Source: Odiellus spinosus
Lineage: Eukaryota; Arthropoda; Arachnida; Opiliones; Phalangiidae
Assembly: GCA_963920705.1 (NCBI GenBank)
Contig: OY987226.1
Span: forward strand, 3,722,501 to 3,786,500
DNA: 64,000 nt
Reading direction: 5' to 3'
Each line of letters begins with the position of its first letter. Within the stretch, counting starts at the first letter, position 1. This document shows, piece after piece, positions 19,571 through 31,193 of the stretch. Under the pieces are notes generated by a model. That model worked only from the letters and a program-made list of their open reading frames with translations. It made no database searches and was not told the origin of the DNA. A program made the translations under genes and the position numbers.

Positions 19571-21219
19571 TCAAAATTTTGTTTTTACAGTGATATTAGT
19601 GATATTTAACGCGTTGTCGAGTGTTTTAATTAATGATATTCATTGTTTGAAATGTCACCACGATTCTTCGTAAAGGTGGTAGTAGTTCTGGTTTAATGTT
19701 TAACACTTGTTACCGGTAGTTAGGCAAAGTTGGGTATCGTTGTTAGATTATGAAATGTTACGGGAAGCTCCTACTGGTAGGGGAAGTGATATTCAAAAGA
19801 TTGTCATGACGTGACGAAAGCGCTGTAGAAAGTATATCTTCACGTTTCTCGTAGGATTTTTCTGTAAACTTTCACATCTTTACACTGAATAGAAACTTCA
19901 GGAAGTAGTGTAAATGTGATAAACTCTTTTTTTATCAACCTTTTTTTGGGTTCTTGCCATATAGTTTTTTCTAAAAAAAATTTCAAGACACCTCAAGTTT
20001 TGTTTGGTCTAAAAGTTTGCCACTATAATTTAAGAAAGGCTTAAATGCAAAGTAACTTTTGGGTTCGTAATGAACCTAGAAAAACTCAGGGAAATTAAAA
20101 AAATTGGCGGGAAAAATAAAGAGTAATTAAACTAAAATAGAATAATTACGCATCAAAGACATGATTACGTAATTCGGTATCTATTACTTAGATTAGACCA
20201 ATGAATACATATGATGAAATTAGCAATTAAGTTCGATTAACCAAGATTTTTAAGTACAATTAAGAAATGTTAGTAATTAGACTGAGGGATTTGGTTATGA
20301 TTAGGAAATGATATTTGATAAGGGAATTTTGATAGAACTTGTATTTAGAATATCCAAAACAATGCTAGCTTTGTTAAACCTGACTTGATTCGGGCCTTGG
20401 CGAATTGAATTCGCGCCAAGCTCACGAATTTTATCATCAGAAATTTGATTTACATTAACAATTTAACATTGGGTGTCACCTTTTCTCCTTTTGATAACGT
20501 CGAGTTAAACTTTACCGTTCCTGACCGACAGACAGACAAATAAGTTCTAAATTAAGACGCTGTATTTCGACCCTATCTTCTCTCTTCAGGGTGATTTCTT
20601 TGCGTAATTAATTTGGATATAATAGTTTTGAGTGACCTGGAACTTTCACCTTTATTTTTAAATTAAGTATAGTGGTAATACTTTAACTTAATTACTTAAT
20701 TAGTGGGCTTTTTATGTGTGTAGTAAACTCCGTTAAATTTATATTATGACCCAGACATTCAAAAGTTAGAAAAGTACCATCGTCGAATACCCCTACAGGA
20801 TACTAGAAAGTTATAATTTAATTCCACCAGTATTATATGAAGAGAGATTAAAATTCCTAACTTGACCCTTATGACCCACGGGTACCCTAGACTATAAAAT
20901 TTTGGGAACCAGGACTAAACCTCCCCTCTAAGCTAAAATCCCCTTGTTAAAATTCCTGGGCCTATACCGCGAGCCCCCAAATTTTAGTTCGTCCACTTTT
21001 TACGTCGCAATAGAGAGAAAATGTAGGTTGGGAGAAGAACTTAAGCCCCTTAATAAAGACATCTCTTCATTTTACACTATTACCTCTAAACCGTAGGACG
21101 AACAAATACCCCATAGTCTTTAAATCAACTTGATAACGGGGGCCGATAGAGGACCCTCCTAGTCTTCCAAGTGAGAACCAAAATGTAGCAAGTCTTCACT
21201 GGAATTAGTAGCAAAAATA
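19571..21219. other. Intronic sequence, no element recognised
   Basis: AT-rich, apparently unique sequence with no long frame or clear inverted repeat. A GACAGACAGACA motif at about 20527 also occurs near 52164. Confidence 0.5.
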
Positions 21220-21370
21220 AACCACCCCCAAGGTTATTTTGAAAAAAATCTAACATTAAACTAGAAATAAATTTAAAAGTTATCAAAATAGGCTTAGCTG
21301 GATTCATGGACATCACATGAACTCCCTGTATAAGGACTAGCTACCAATGACAGTGATCGATGGCTCTTAC
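21220..21370. mobile_element. TTAA-family (N type) fragment
   Basis: One arm only: AACATTAAACTAGAAATAAA, AAAATAGGCTTAGCTGGATT, TAAGGACTAGCTACCAATGA and GATCGATGG. It is close to 47360-47470 and to the left arm at 22440-22560. Confidence 0.65.
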
Positions 21371-21373
21371 AGG

Positions 21374-21890
21374 ATTGCCACAGGTCAGGGTAAACAGGGA
21401 AAAGTCAGGGAATTTGAAAATGAACCAAAAAAGTCAGGAAATTTTGAGATATTTTCGAGGGGTCCGACACTCTTGAATTCGCTGTACACCTGAGTTCATT
21501 GAGTTCAGCTTTGACAGTGCATTGCGTTCGAACTCTTATGAACTCCGAGTTCAGCTTTGATAGTGCAAAGAGTTCTCCAATTTTGTACACCTGAGTTAGC
21601 GAGTGTCAGCCCCCTCGGATATTTTAAAAAGTCAGGGAATTTAAAGATCTTTCAAGAAGCCAGGAAATTACAATCATTATCTGTGATAAAGATTCTCAGC
21701 TGACCGTGTCAGTTGTATAGATTAGAACAAAGATACGCCTGCAAAAAGTTTGGCGAACGCGATTATATAAAAAATAAAAGGTTAAAAATTGGGTAGTATT
21801 AGCCGAAACGGTCAGGGAAAATCGTTGGAAAAGGTCAGGGGAAAAACCTGGAAAATTCAGGGAATTTGAATCTGAAAAATCTGTGGCAAC
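21374..21890. mobile_element. Candidate MITE with TTGCCACAG ends
   Basis: ATTGCCACAGGTCAGGG at the left faces CTGTGGCAAC at the right (21881-21890). The interior near both ends carries repeated GTCAGGGAATTTGAA motifs, and a duplicated GAGTTCAGCTTTGA lies inside (about 21499 and 21551). The layout resembles widespread hAT-type MITEs with TTGCCACAG termini, but no 8-bp duplication is visible. Confidence 0.5.
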
Positions 21891-22359
21891 CGAATTACTC
21901 TGAATAAACAAAAGTTACAATCATTTGCCTCTCATATTACCATAAATATAGAGCTCGCGATTCTAAGTAACGCGCGAAGCTCATTTCTAAAACAATTTTT
22001 TTATAAGTTTGTTTATGAGAAGAAATTGCCTTTAGGGGTCGATACTAATTTTTTTTATGTTAAGACGCTAGTGAAGTTTAAAGGCGGGAATTTCGGTCTT
22101 TAGGCTTGTCGGAAAATGGGAATATGTATGGTTTAAGATATTTGTTTTGTTACTCTTTGTATGGTGGAATAATTATAGGGTCTCCGTAAGTTAGTAGGTT
22201 TTTGGGGAGGATGGAATTGTTTTTCGGTAAAAGCTTTTTTTTTTTTATGTATAAAAAAAGTAGGGTATCTTAATAATTAGGAGTTTGACAAATAATGCGT
22301 TTAAAGTCGATATGAATGCTATAATGTTTATGGGAAAAAATTACAAGAGAAAATATTAA
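21891..22359. other. No gene or repeat recognised
   Basis: AT-rich with a short poly(T) run at about 22230. No open frame. Confidence 0.5.
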
Positions 22360-22363
22360 TTAA

Positions 22364-24003
22364 AGGGAGAATGCAACCTAATTACAAGTGATTTTTTTTT
22401 TATCGATTCCTTATCGTTTAAATAGGCCTAATCCACCGATAAAAAGTTTACAATACAAATATTAAACTAGAAATAAATTTAAAACTTACCCTGAAAATAG
22501 GCTTAGCGGGATTCATGGAGATCCTGAATCGCGTCCGTGTAAGGTCCAGCGACCAATGAGCCAAGGCCCGTCGTTCGCGCGAGATTTCCACGATACTTAC
22601 GTCGCGCGCGATTGGTCGCTAGACCTTACACGCGAGGAAAACAGGACCTCCATCAAGGTTGCTGGAGATGTTTCTTATACAGGTGTGCCAACGCTACCGG
22701 TTTTCGATGTGGAAAAATACGCGGCGAAGAGAGAAAATTTCGTGACGTCATATTCCGACCTCCCGCTCAAACTCGCTTATCGTGTTTACTTTCGCGGGTT
22801 TCTCGCCAGTTCCTAATCGGCAGTGTAGCCTCGTAGGCTTGCTTGGCTTTTTTGATCTGGAGATTAATTAACACATCGATTGATTCCCGCGAGTGTGATA
22901 GTGATTTTAAGAAATGTGAAGAAAATGGATTGGAATACTTCGGTGGGTGGGTTGCTAAAAAACACTATAAAGCCAACCCAGAATTGGATTTAATAAACAA
23001 AAATAAGCTAGACCACGATTATCAAATTCCCTCTTGGGCAAATTTCTTGTCATACGAGGTTTAGTCATTCCTTCTAGTGCTTTTATGCAAATAATCAAAA
23101 TTTACGAGGAGACCTTTAAAAAAATATTACCTAACATTTCTTTGTCTAACGAAGAGAATGTTGTTAAAAATATTAGTCAAAAAATATTTGAAATTGAAAA
23201 TAAATACCCTTTAAACATTATTAAAACCTTTGTGAAACTTAGAATTTTCATTCGAATTAAACATTTGAATTCAATTAAAATCACAAATGCTGAAGACAAT
23301 GATGGATAAAGAAAAGGTGCCAAAAAAATGGCTAAAATAATTAATTAAAAATTTAAAATCACTATCATACTCTCGGGAACCAATCAAATTTATTGAACAC
23401 CAGGGTTTAGAATTTTGTGATATAGCCAAATATTCTCATAATTTTGTTAAAAAAATTTGAATAAGTGATAATTATAAGTATTAATCCTAAACATATTGTG
23501 ATTTTTACAAAATATTTTAATGTATTTCTGTTCTTACACTAATAAGTATAAAAGAAAACTCTTAAATTGTATAGTGCTAGACAAAAAAAATGTCAATGCT
23601 TTCATTTTTGAAGAAGTTTGTAAAATGTTCCTTTTAGAAATTATCTTATTTCACTTCATTAAAAGTTTTAAATTCATTAATAACTTTATTTGTAATTTTA
23701 ATAAACAAATAATTTCAATTTAAAAACCCTATAAAGGGCGCGCTTTTTTATCTGTCACACTCGCGGAGCAGCTCCCGTAGGTCGGATTCTGACGTCACGC
23801 GAGAGAGAGAAAAAAATCGAAAATTCGGAATTGAGCGTTGGCACCCGTTGGACCTCCATGAATCCCGCTAAGCCTATTTTCAGGGTAAGTTTTAAATTTA
23901 TTTCTAGTTTAATATTTGTTTGTAAATTTTTTAAATAGTGGATTAGCCCTATTTAAACAATAAGGAATCGATAAAAAATCACTTGTTGTTAGGTTGCATC
24001 CCT
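22364..24003 (+). mobile_element. TTAA element with transposase relic (Kolobok/T2-like)
   Basis: A 1640-bp element flanked by TTAA (22360-22363 and 24004-24007). Inverted ends start AGGGAGAATGCAACCTAA and remain similar for about 150 bp, through ATCGATTCCTTATCGTTTAAA, a TTAAAACTTACC block and AAAATAGGCTTAGCGGGATT. Next to the left arm is a second inverted pair, AGCGACCAAT / ATTGGTCGCT, flanked by GTGTAAGGTC / GACCTTACAC. The middle encodes a damaged transposase C-terminus (22843-23309). TTAA plus AGGRR ends fit T2-type Kolobok elements. Related fragments occur at 12285, 21220, 47288, 52111 and 61860. Confidence 0.78.
22843..23309 (+). pseudogene. P/THAP9-type transposase C-terminus, frameshifted
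   Basis: Two overlapping plus frames join into one transposase-like segment if a frameshift at about 23055 is allowed. Frame one carries GLEYFGGWVAKKHY and then PSWANFLSYE. Frame two continues RGLVIPSSAFMQ, an acidic/hydrophobic helix and IIKTFVKLRIFIRIKHLN. The order 'YxxGWVAxK - SWxxxLS - GLxxPSxxF - FxKxRxFIRIKxLN' is what I recall from the C-terminal region of P-element/THAP9-like transposases, which also share a THAP domain with Kolobok. The catalytic core and DNA-binding domain are absent. An upstream frame (22556-22816) in the same element is not recognised. Confidence 0.5.
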
Positions 24004-24007
24004 TTAA

Positions 24008-24469
24008 CTCAATTACACGCGTTTTTTAAAACTTAGCTCTGTCCATCTTCACGTAATTAGCTTATGTTTAAAAGTTTGAACATCATATTATGGCGGATTC
24101 AGTGAAAGTTCGGGTATTTCATTATGATTTTTACAAACTGGCCAATTTGCCTCTCTTTAGGAGGGCTGCGGGAAGTGTCTGGTAAAGGGGGTATGAATTA
24201 AAGCTGCGAATTATAATGCCTATCTTGGCCTTGAGAAAAGGAAAGAAAAAACGAAAAGATCTGATGTCATTTTTATTAAGTACGGTTTTTGAACCCCACT
24301 TTTTATTTTAAATTGTTTAATAGCGGTATTTTGCTGGAATCTGTAGAGTGAAAAACAGAAAAAAAATACACGTTTTAATTCAGGAAGAATTACGTAATGA
24401 CGAAAGATATCTTTGTTAAGGGGAAAGTGAAAGGTTTTTGTGTTTTGTGAAATTCTGAACTACTTTTTC
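24008..24469. other. No gene recognised
   Basis: Spacer between the TTAA element and the 35-bp array. No coding frame or repeat match. Confidence 0.5.
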
Positions 24470-25215
24470 GCTAAGCCTATTTTGATAAAATGCTAGCTGA
24501 ACTATCATGGTTTTCGCTAAGCCTATTTTAATAAGATCCTAGCTGAACTATGTTTCTACACTAGCCTATTTTATTTTGATAAGAAAGTAGCCTATTTTGT
24601 TATGATCCTGAACTACCTATTCGCTAAGCCTATTTTATAATCCTGAACTACCTATTCGCTAAGCCTATTTTATAATCCTGAACTACCTATTCGCTAAGCT
24701 TATTTTGTTAAAATCCTGAACTACCTATTCGCTAAGCCTATTTTATAATCCTGAACTAAATATTCACTAAGCCTATTTTATAATCCTGAACTACCTATTC
24801 GCTAAGCCTATTTTATAATCCTGAACTACCTATTCGCTAAGCCTATTTTATAATCCTGAACTACCTATTCGCTAAGCCTATTTTATAATCCTGAACTACC
24901 TATTCGCTAAGCCTATTTTATAATCCTGAACTACCTATTCGCTAAGCCTATTTTATAATCCTGAACTACCTATTCGCTAAGCCTATTTTATAATCCTGAA
25001 CTACCTATTCGCTAAGCCTATTTTATAATCCTGAACTACCTATTCGCTAAGCTTATTTTATTAACATCCTTAACTACCTATTCGCTAAGCCTATTTGCAT
25101 AAGACACTGAACTACGATTTTGCTAAGCCTATTTTGATAAGATACCGAACTTCGCTAAGCCTATTTAATCAGATATTGAACTACGTTTTCGCTAAGCCTA
25201 TTTTGATAAGATTCA
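24470..25215. repeat. 35-bp satellite carrying GCTAAGCCTATTTT
   Basis: About 20 units. The regular part (about 24600-25040) repeats CGCTAAGCCTATTTTATAAT followed by CCTGAACTACCTATT exactly every 35 bp. The edges are degenerate (24470-24600 and 25050-25215). The GCTAAGCCTATTTT core is identical to the complement of the AAAATAGGCTTAGC motif inside the inverted ends of the neighbouring TTAA element family. Confidence 0.93.
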
Positions 25216-25787
25216 GTTCTAAATATCTTTAATCCAACACTTAACCTATAAAATAAGTATATATATCAATTCACTCGATAGGTTTTCGGTCCAATAGAAC
25301 CGATAAGGTTTTCGGTCGAAGCCTATTAAATTGGATGATAATGTTCATTTAACAAAAATGATTCGTATCATTTGACTTATTTCTCCCATTTCCTTCCTTT
25401 TAACTTTTAACTGCCATATTTCAACCGTTTGAACAAATTGGCGGACATCAGCCGTATAGTTTAGGCTTATCTAGAGGTTCGTAGACTTTAATACTTCTAT
25501 AAAAGAAGTGTTTAAAGTCACTCCTTATCTTTCTCTTATACTTTTATTCCTTCTTTATTAAGCTCCTCTAGACGAATAGTGACGTGAAAATCTCCTTTGT
25601 TAGGCCCGCTTTGCGTTTGCCCATCCAGTTAGTGGAGAAAAGTCCCAAAGTGTCGGCGACAAGCTTTTAATAGCGCCTTAAATTGTGTTAATTAATAACC
25701 CTATGTCTATTTCACTGTCTTTTATTTTTCTTGGCCACTAAACCACTCAAAAAATACATTTTGCTCAATAACTCGACGTATTTTTAA
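25216..25787. other. No gene recognised
   Basis: Contains a short direct repeat of GATAGGTTTTCGGTC / GATAAGGTTTTCGGTC at 25276-25318 only. Confidence 0.5.
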
Positions 25788-27102
25788 ATAGTTCGTGTGT
25801 ACGGGCGCGGAGAGAAGAGAGATTGATTTACTTCGCTATACATAGTTTTCGATAAAGGGGCAAAAGAAAATTCTACCCCTCTTTCCCAGCTTTACTTTCA
25901 TTACAGGGTTGCCAGGAGCTTGTGAGTGCAGTTCAAAACAGATCAGTTCCAAAACTGAACTTCTAGCCTTTCTCTCTTCTTCAGTTAGCACTCACAAATG
26001 GTTGGCAAACCTGGGGGAACGGCATTTACCCCCTTTAGTGAAAACTATGCCTATGCTAGAACGTGAGCCTTTAGACTCGAGATATTCCTGGGGCGTGATT
26101 ACTTCATCGAAATGATTTTTCTGAAGGGTTTTTTGCCGACTATTGTCGACTAGGGGCCACCATTACCTCTCAACCAATGGCATAAAAGTAGCCACTCGGT
26201 GATTTTTACGTAGCTTCAAACCCTGTAGAGATTATTTACCTCCTGGCAATGCCACGAAAGGTCTAAATGCTTCTGTTATTACGTAATTGTCAGGTCACCG
26301 TCGCTTTGAAAACGCCGTCAGATCTTGGGTCCTTTCCTTTCATTTCCTTGGCCATTATTCGAGTCTTTTACAGTCTCACGCTTTCTAAAGGCCTGCGTCT
26401 TCTCTTCGGCGTCCCTAATTGGTGTCAGAAACTAGGAATTTATTTCGGGCGAAAATTTTATCTTGACATTTTTGGTGCGTTTCGTAGAGCGAGTTTGCGC
26501 TTTTGCCCGCAGACATTTTCACTATTTCTTTTCAATAGAAGATGATAGATGCATTTATTTGTCTTTCCCGCTTGCTTTCTTATATCGTACAGAATTACGG
26601 ACTAAGTTAGTGTTGTTCCAAAAGTTTTACAAACTTTTTTGGTGCGTTTTTTAAAGCTTTTAACGTGTCTGGGGAATTTCGACGTAATTTAACAATAAAT
26701 ATGGGCATAATTTGGTTTTTAAAGTGATAATGAAGTAATCAAATAATATTCTATTGATAAAGTATCAAAATATACAGTTTTCTATGGACAAAAATATATA
26801 ATTTTATCTGTATCAATGTCCGTCACTGAATAATGGTAGCAGTTTTAAATAGAATAACAAAAAGTCTAGGACTTACCTCTTCCCTTATTGAAAAAAACTT
26901 TCTTAAAGACATAAGCATTTCTTAGTCGGTCGGTTCAAATCGATTCCAAGGCCTAGTGTCAACGTACATTAACAATGGCCAGCCAATAAAAATCCATTGA
27001 GGTAATCTTTCCCCGGGAATAACACGAGTCTGAAGGCTCACGTCTATCATAGACAGACAAAAAATGATATCTCTTCTCTCCGCGCCCGCAGACACGAACT
27101 AT
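25788..27102. mobile_element. 1.3-kb element with 33-bp inverted ends
   Basis: The left end, ATAGTTCGTGTGTACGGGCG plus CGGAGAGAAGAGA (25788-25820), matches the complement of 27070-27102 with two mismatches. No target duplication is obvious. The interior is richer in GC than its surroundings and holds plus frames of 68, 92 and 63 codons (25909, 26267 and 26463) that I cannot assign. A family E fragment (GGTTCAAATCGATTCCAAGG) sits at about 26932. Probably a non-autonomous DNA element, but the class is unknown. Confidence 0.6.
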
Positions 27103-27604
27103 AGCGGGAGTATCAAAAGAGCTAGAAAAGTAAGACCCACCTAAATTATTTTTACCCCTCTAGAAAAGGGGGTGACAAACAGGATTACTGTGAGCGAACT
27201 GTAGGAAGATTATAATTATATTTAAACAAGTAAATTAATTATTTGGTTTTATACCTAAAAACTTTTTCGAACTTATTTAGATAAGATATATTTTGGATTT
27301 TAATTTACTAAAATGACGGGAAATATTACGATTTATTGAGGTACTTCCTATAATTCCCAATAGTTTAGGTGTCAAAATATTCAAATTATTCAAAGTCATC
27401 AATTCAACCTGATAAATTATTCTAGAATCATTAATTTCACGATCTACTATAAGCCCCTATGTTTCTAACTTTCTATATATATATTCGTTCCTTTCTATAG
27501 ACTACTCCACCTAAATTTGTCAGCACTTATACAATACTGCGATACCTGTTATCTCTTTGATTTATGAAATGGAAAATATTAATTAAAAATGTAACTATAG
27601 TTTC
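27103..27604. other. No gene or repeat recognised
   Basis: AT-rich with no long frame. Confidence 0.5.
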
Positions 27605-27995
27605 AAGCTACGTTTATACTAGAACCGTGTTCGTACTAAGCCTTGGAGTCGATTTAAATCGTTTCTCTCTACACTATAGCTACGTTCACACTTGACACTT
27701 TCGAACCGTTTTCAAACCGTTTCGGATGTTCAAATCTATTTTTTAAGATATTAATTTTGTTCCTTGATCAAAGGTCTACACGGGTGACCTCAAAATTTTA
27801 TAATTTGACCAGTTTCAAACCGATTTGGATATAATAAACTACAAAGCTGCGTTCACACTAGAAACGCAGGTCTAATAATAAAATTTTGGGGTCACCCGTG
27901 TAGACCTTTGATCAAGAAACCAAATTAATATCTAAAAAAGTCGATTTGACGACTCGAAACGGTTTGAAAACGGTTTCAAAGTGTGAACGTAGCTT
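27605..27995. mobile_element. Family E/F composite copy
   Basis: Outer ends AAGCTACGTTTATACTAG and GTGTGAACGTAGCTT face each other. Inside are two opposed F-type arms: CTACGTTCACACTTGACA to ACCTCAAAATTTTATAATTT, and AAAATTTTGGGGTCACCCGT to AAACGGTTTCAAAGTGTGAA. It therefore reads as a large inverted repeat. AAGCTGCGTTCACACTAG at about 27842 is another terminus in the middle, so this looks like nested or head-to-head insertions. Confidence 0.65.
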
Positions 27996-28193
27996 AAACA
28001 TCTAGATTGTACGTTTAATTGTATTTTAAGTCAGTTTTCACCTTTCTACTTTAATTATTAACTGAGAAGAAAGACTTTTCGTGAAGGAAGTAATGACGTC
28101 AAATTCGAGACGTTTGGGGAAATTGGGACTATTTTTTAGTTTGTTGTAGGACGTGTAAGAGATGGCGCGATGGTCGCAGTATGTTGACATAGG

Positions 28194-28483
28194 CAAGAAG
28201 GATTAGATAAGGAGAGGAAATGTGGGAACGGCGCGGCTCGTACTGCGTCGGCCTAAACTCCCACTCTGGGAGAACGGGGGTAGAGACGTTTCGTGGTAAA
28301 TTGTTGTCATGTGGGGAAAACGGATCCTTTATGAGACGCGTAGTAGTCAACGACGCTAGCGACCACGTGACAAGTTTACCTCGAGAATTTCCTATCCCCC
28401 CTTTCCACCCGAGTGGGAGGCTGGCTCTTCTCTCTCTAACTCAACGCAGCCCCACATTTCCTCTCCTTATCTAATCCTTCTTG
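28194..28483. mobile_element. MITE family I, copy 1, 7-bp TSD
   Basis: A 290-bp element with inverted ends CAAGAAGGATTAGATAAGG extended by about 14 bp to CCCCACATTTCC on the other side, and an exact 7-bp duplication ACATAGG (28187-28193 and 28484-28490). GC-rich interior with its own inverted pair CCCACTCTGGGAG / CACCCGAGTGGGAGG. Open frames on both strands here (28129-28350 and 28220-28474) are by-products. Copy 2 is at 49738-50018. Confidence 0.88.
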
Positions 28484-28490
28484 ACATAGG

Positions 28491-29132
28491 GAAGAGAACA
28501 GTTCGCTGTAGGACAAACACGTGGTCCCTGAATTTTAACGCTGTCGCTGTGGGTCCCTCTACAATATACTTGTTCCATGCTAGCGCGTACTAACAACTCA
28601 AAATGAAATATCCTATAAGTTTTATAGATCGAAATTTTTATGATAAATAGGTGAAACACTACATTAACCTTTATAACAATTTATTTTAAAGCCAAATTTT
28701 ATTTTTATATATATATTTTTTGGAAGAAATTTATGCTCCTATGATCACTTATTTACGGCCGTCAAAAAAATAGGGTTTTCCATCCAACTACGCCCTTTTT
28801 TGATTTTCACGGAGAATTTCTCCTCAATATTTTAGCGTATCTTCATGTATGTTCTTGTTTAAGTTCTTTTTTTCTTAACCTAGGCCATTGTTTCGCCATT
28901 TTTTCGCTTCAATGCCGACAAATTCTTTTTCTTTTCTTGTTTAGGGATGGTAAAACGGAAATATTATGTTTATTGGATTAATATTTACTTACCCGTATTA
29001 ACGTTATAGACTTTTGATCTGGGCTTTAGAATGATCTCAAGTTAGGTTACGAAATTTTCAGAATTTGAAAATTGTCCGAAATAATCAGTGATTTTGAAAT
29101 AATAGTCTAATAAGGTAATACATTTTTTTTTG
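28491..29132. other. No gene or repeat recognised
   Basis: AT-rich. A 62-codon minus frame at 28471-28659 is unrecognised and probably chance. Confidence 0.5.
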
Positions 29133-29720
29133 TGAAGTAGGAAAATTGTTGAAAGATGATCAGGGAATTTGAGAAATGGCTCAAAGATGATCAGGGAATT
29201 TGTAAAATTGTTGAAAGATGATCAGGGTATTTGAAAAATTGTTGAAAGATGATCAGGGTATTTGTAAAATTGTTGAAAGATGATCAGGGTATTTGAGAAA
29301 TGGATCAAAGATGATCAGGGATTTTGTTAAATTGTTGAAAAATTAGGGATTTTGTTAAATTGTCGAAAGATTATCAGGGATTTTGAAAAATCGTTGAAAG
29401 ATTATCAGGGATTTTGAAAAATCGTTGAAAGATTATCAGGGGTTTTGAAAAATTGTTGAAATATTATCAGGGAATTCGTGAAATTGAAAGATTATCAGGG
29501 ATTTTGAAAAATTGTTGAAAGATTATCAGGGAGGTTGAAAGCTGAGCAGGGATTTTGAAAGATTATCAGGAAATTTGTAAATTTATAGAAGATTTTCACG
29601 TATTTTGAAAATTGTTAAAGTAAATAAGAAAATTGATTATCTGTGAATTTTAATTTGAAAACATGATAAAGGTTACGTTCGATAATCTGAAAAAATATTC
29701 GAAATAATCAGGAAATTAGT
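29133..29720. repeat. Degenerate tandem of about 31 bp (GATCAGGG)
   Basis: Repeats AATTGTTGAAAGATGATCAG followed by GGTATTTGAAA. Units vary (GATCAGGG to TATCAGGG) in regional blocks and decay towards both ends. Confidence 0.85.
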
Positions 29721-30264
29721 AAAAATTGGATTCTATTCACCATCCCTTGAACAAACTCGTTTTTTTTTCTCCGCATCTCGAATCCATTTATAAGATATTG
29801 CCTATTAATTTTGGCTATTCTTTTAGCCGACGCCGCGCCTGTTCATACTTCTTTCTTTTTGGTTGCGTAACGGGAATATTTATAAGTCAAGAAAACTTTC
29901 TATAGGCTCTTAGCGCGATCCACTACGGGGCCCTATTACCTAACTACGCGTCACTTTTGTTATTATTATTATTATTACCACCCTTCCTACTCTCCTAAAT
30001 GGTACTTCTATCGCTTCCCTATCCTGGCCCGTACCAAAGTAATTGCTATTCTATGGCACGAAAAGGGTTAAGCGCTATGTAGGTATAGAACCAGTTTTGG
30101 TTATCAGCACCTTTCAAAGCCCCAGAGTCCTTTGGTTTATTTGGTTTTCTAAAAGGGACAGTCTAAGTGAAACAGGACATGAAACCATAGTTTACCTTGA
30201 TAGAAATAAATAATAAAACCTGGTATTCATAAGCGTTCTCTAACGGCCCAAACAGTACAAGAAC
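29721..30264. other. No gene; short dispersed motif at the end
   Basis: 30205-30264 carries TTCATAAGCGTTCTCTAACG followed by GCCCAAACAGTA. Related sequences occur at about 40185-40225 and 46590-46630, a small uncharacterised repeat. Includes (ATT)n at about 29960. Confidence 0.5.
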
Positions 30265-30516
30265 CGTGGTCGATTTTCAAATCTTCAGGAATCGTTTTAA
30301 GGATCACGTGTTCACGCATTCTTTATAAATCGATTTAACGTAGCTTCATCTATCGGTTGTTGAAACCTTCCGAATCGGTACGAAATTGGTTCCCGAAGCA
30401 GTTTCGAGAAATCGAATCAAATCGATTCGATAAAAGACGGTTTCCTGTTCACACGACTCCAGCGAAAAGTTTTCAAACGGTTGAAATCGATTCAATGCCT
30501 AGTATGAATGCAACTT
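30265..30516 (-). mobile_element. Family E copy
   Basis: Reverse complement of the copy at 52185-52485. It includes ATCGGTTGTTGAAACC, GGTTCCCGAAGCAGTTTCGA, CGATAAAAGACGGTTTCCTG, TTGAAATCGATTCAATGCCT and the end GCCTAGTATGAATGCA. The left part is more diverged. Confidence 0.65.
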
Positions 30517-30530
30517 CTAGCGACTGTAGT

Positions 30531-31193
30531 CGATGTAAATAGTGAAATCGGAAGCTCCAGAGTTGGGAGGGAAGACAATATAGCCAAGCGCGGCCCGCCT
30601 AAATTCCGTCCCTTTTTCCCGACTCAAAATATCGAGGAAGAGTCCAAATCACTAGAGCCAGAGAGGGGTGATGACTTTTTTGACTATTTTTAAGTGATGG
30701 GACCTTTGCTGATAGCAGAGGTATATAATAACCCCCTTCGGTGGGAAGTATGAAAGGTAGGCAAAATCGACGAACAACGAGTGCCCGGCATAAATCGCGG
30801 CGAATCGACACACCGCTTTACTCCCAAAAAATAGTTACACCATTTTGAACCTCACTAAATTTTCCCTACGCGCACTTCCGGAACTCGCGAGCTGAAGTCA
30901 ACCTTCGACTCCATTTTAACAGACAGCCTGACTCCCGAGACAGGAAGTTCTAAACACAAATCAAGCCGTCTTGTTTATACAAAGACCATTTACTAGAGTA
31001 GCGACATTGAGAAGTCCAGCGCGAGCTAGTGGCCTAGATAGTCAGCAGCGGGCTCTTGTTGTTCGTGATTTTTAGCATTGGTAGTATAGGGCTTTCATAC
31101 TTCCCCCCCGAAGGGGGTTATTATATACCTCTGCTGATAGTATTTAACTATGGGGCGTTGTTTACTTTTATAAAATAAAATTATAGCCTTTTG
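30531..31193. mobile_element. MITE family B copy, split by a C element
   Basis: The B sequence begins near GTAAATAGTGAAATCGG, continues CAATATAGCCAAGCGCGGCC and AGGGGTGATGACTTTTTTGA, is interrupted at 30716-31133 by family C, and resumes TATTTAACTATGGGGCGTTG to the end CTTTTG at 31193. The left end is truncated. Removing C and one 7-bp duplication restores the B reading GCTGATAGTAT. Confidence 0.8.
30716..31133. mobile_element. MITE family C, copy 2, nested in B
   Basis: 418 bp, ends CAGAGGTATATAATAACCCC and complement, exact 7-bp duplication CTGATAG (30709-30715 and 31134-31140). Insertion inside a family B copy proves mobility and dates C after B. Internal sequence is nearly identical to 43842-44258 and to the complement of 2261-2678. 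Confidence 0.92.

Noticed and set aside
24470-25215. Regularly spaced 35-bp repeats suggesting a CRISPR array
   Set aside because: The units are contiguous, with no variable spacers, and the window is clearly animal DNA.
28220-28474. 84-codon GC-rich frame
   Set aside because: Contained in the family I MITE. The second copy at 49738 has indels that do not preserve the frame.
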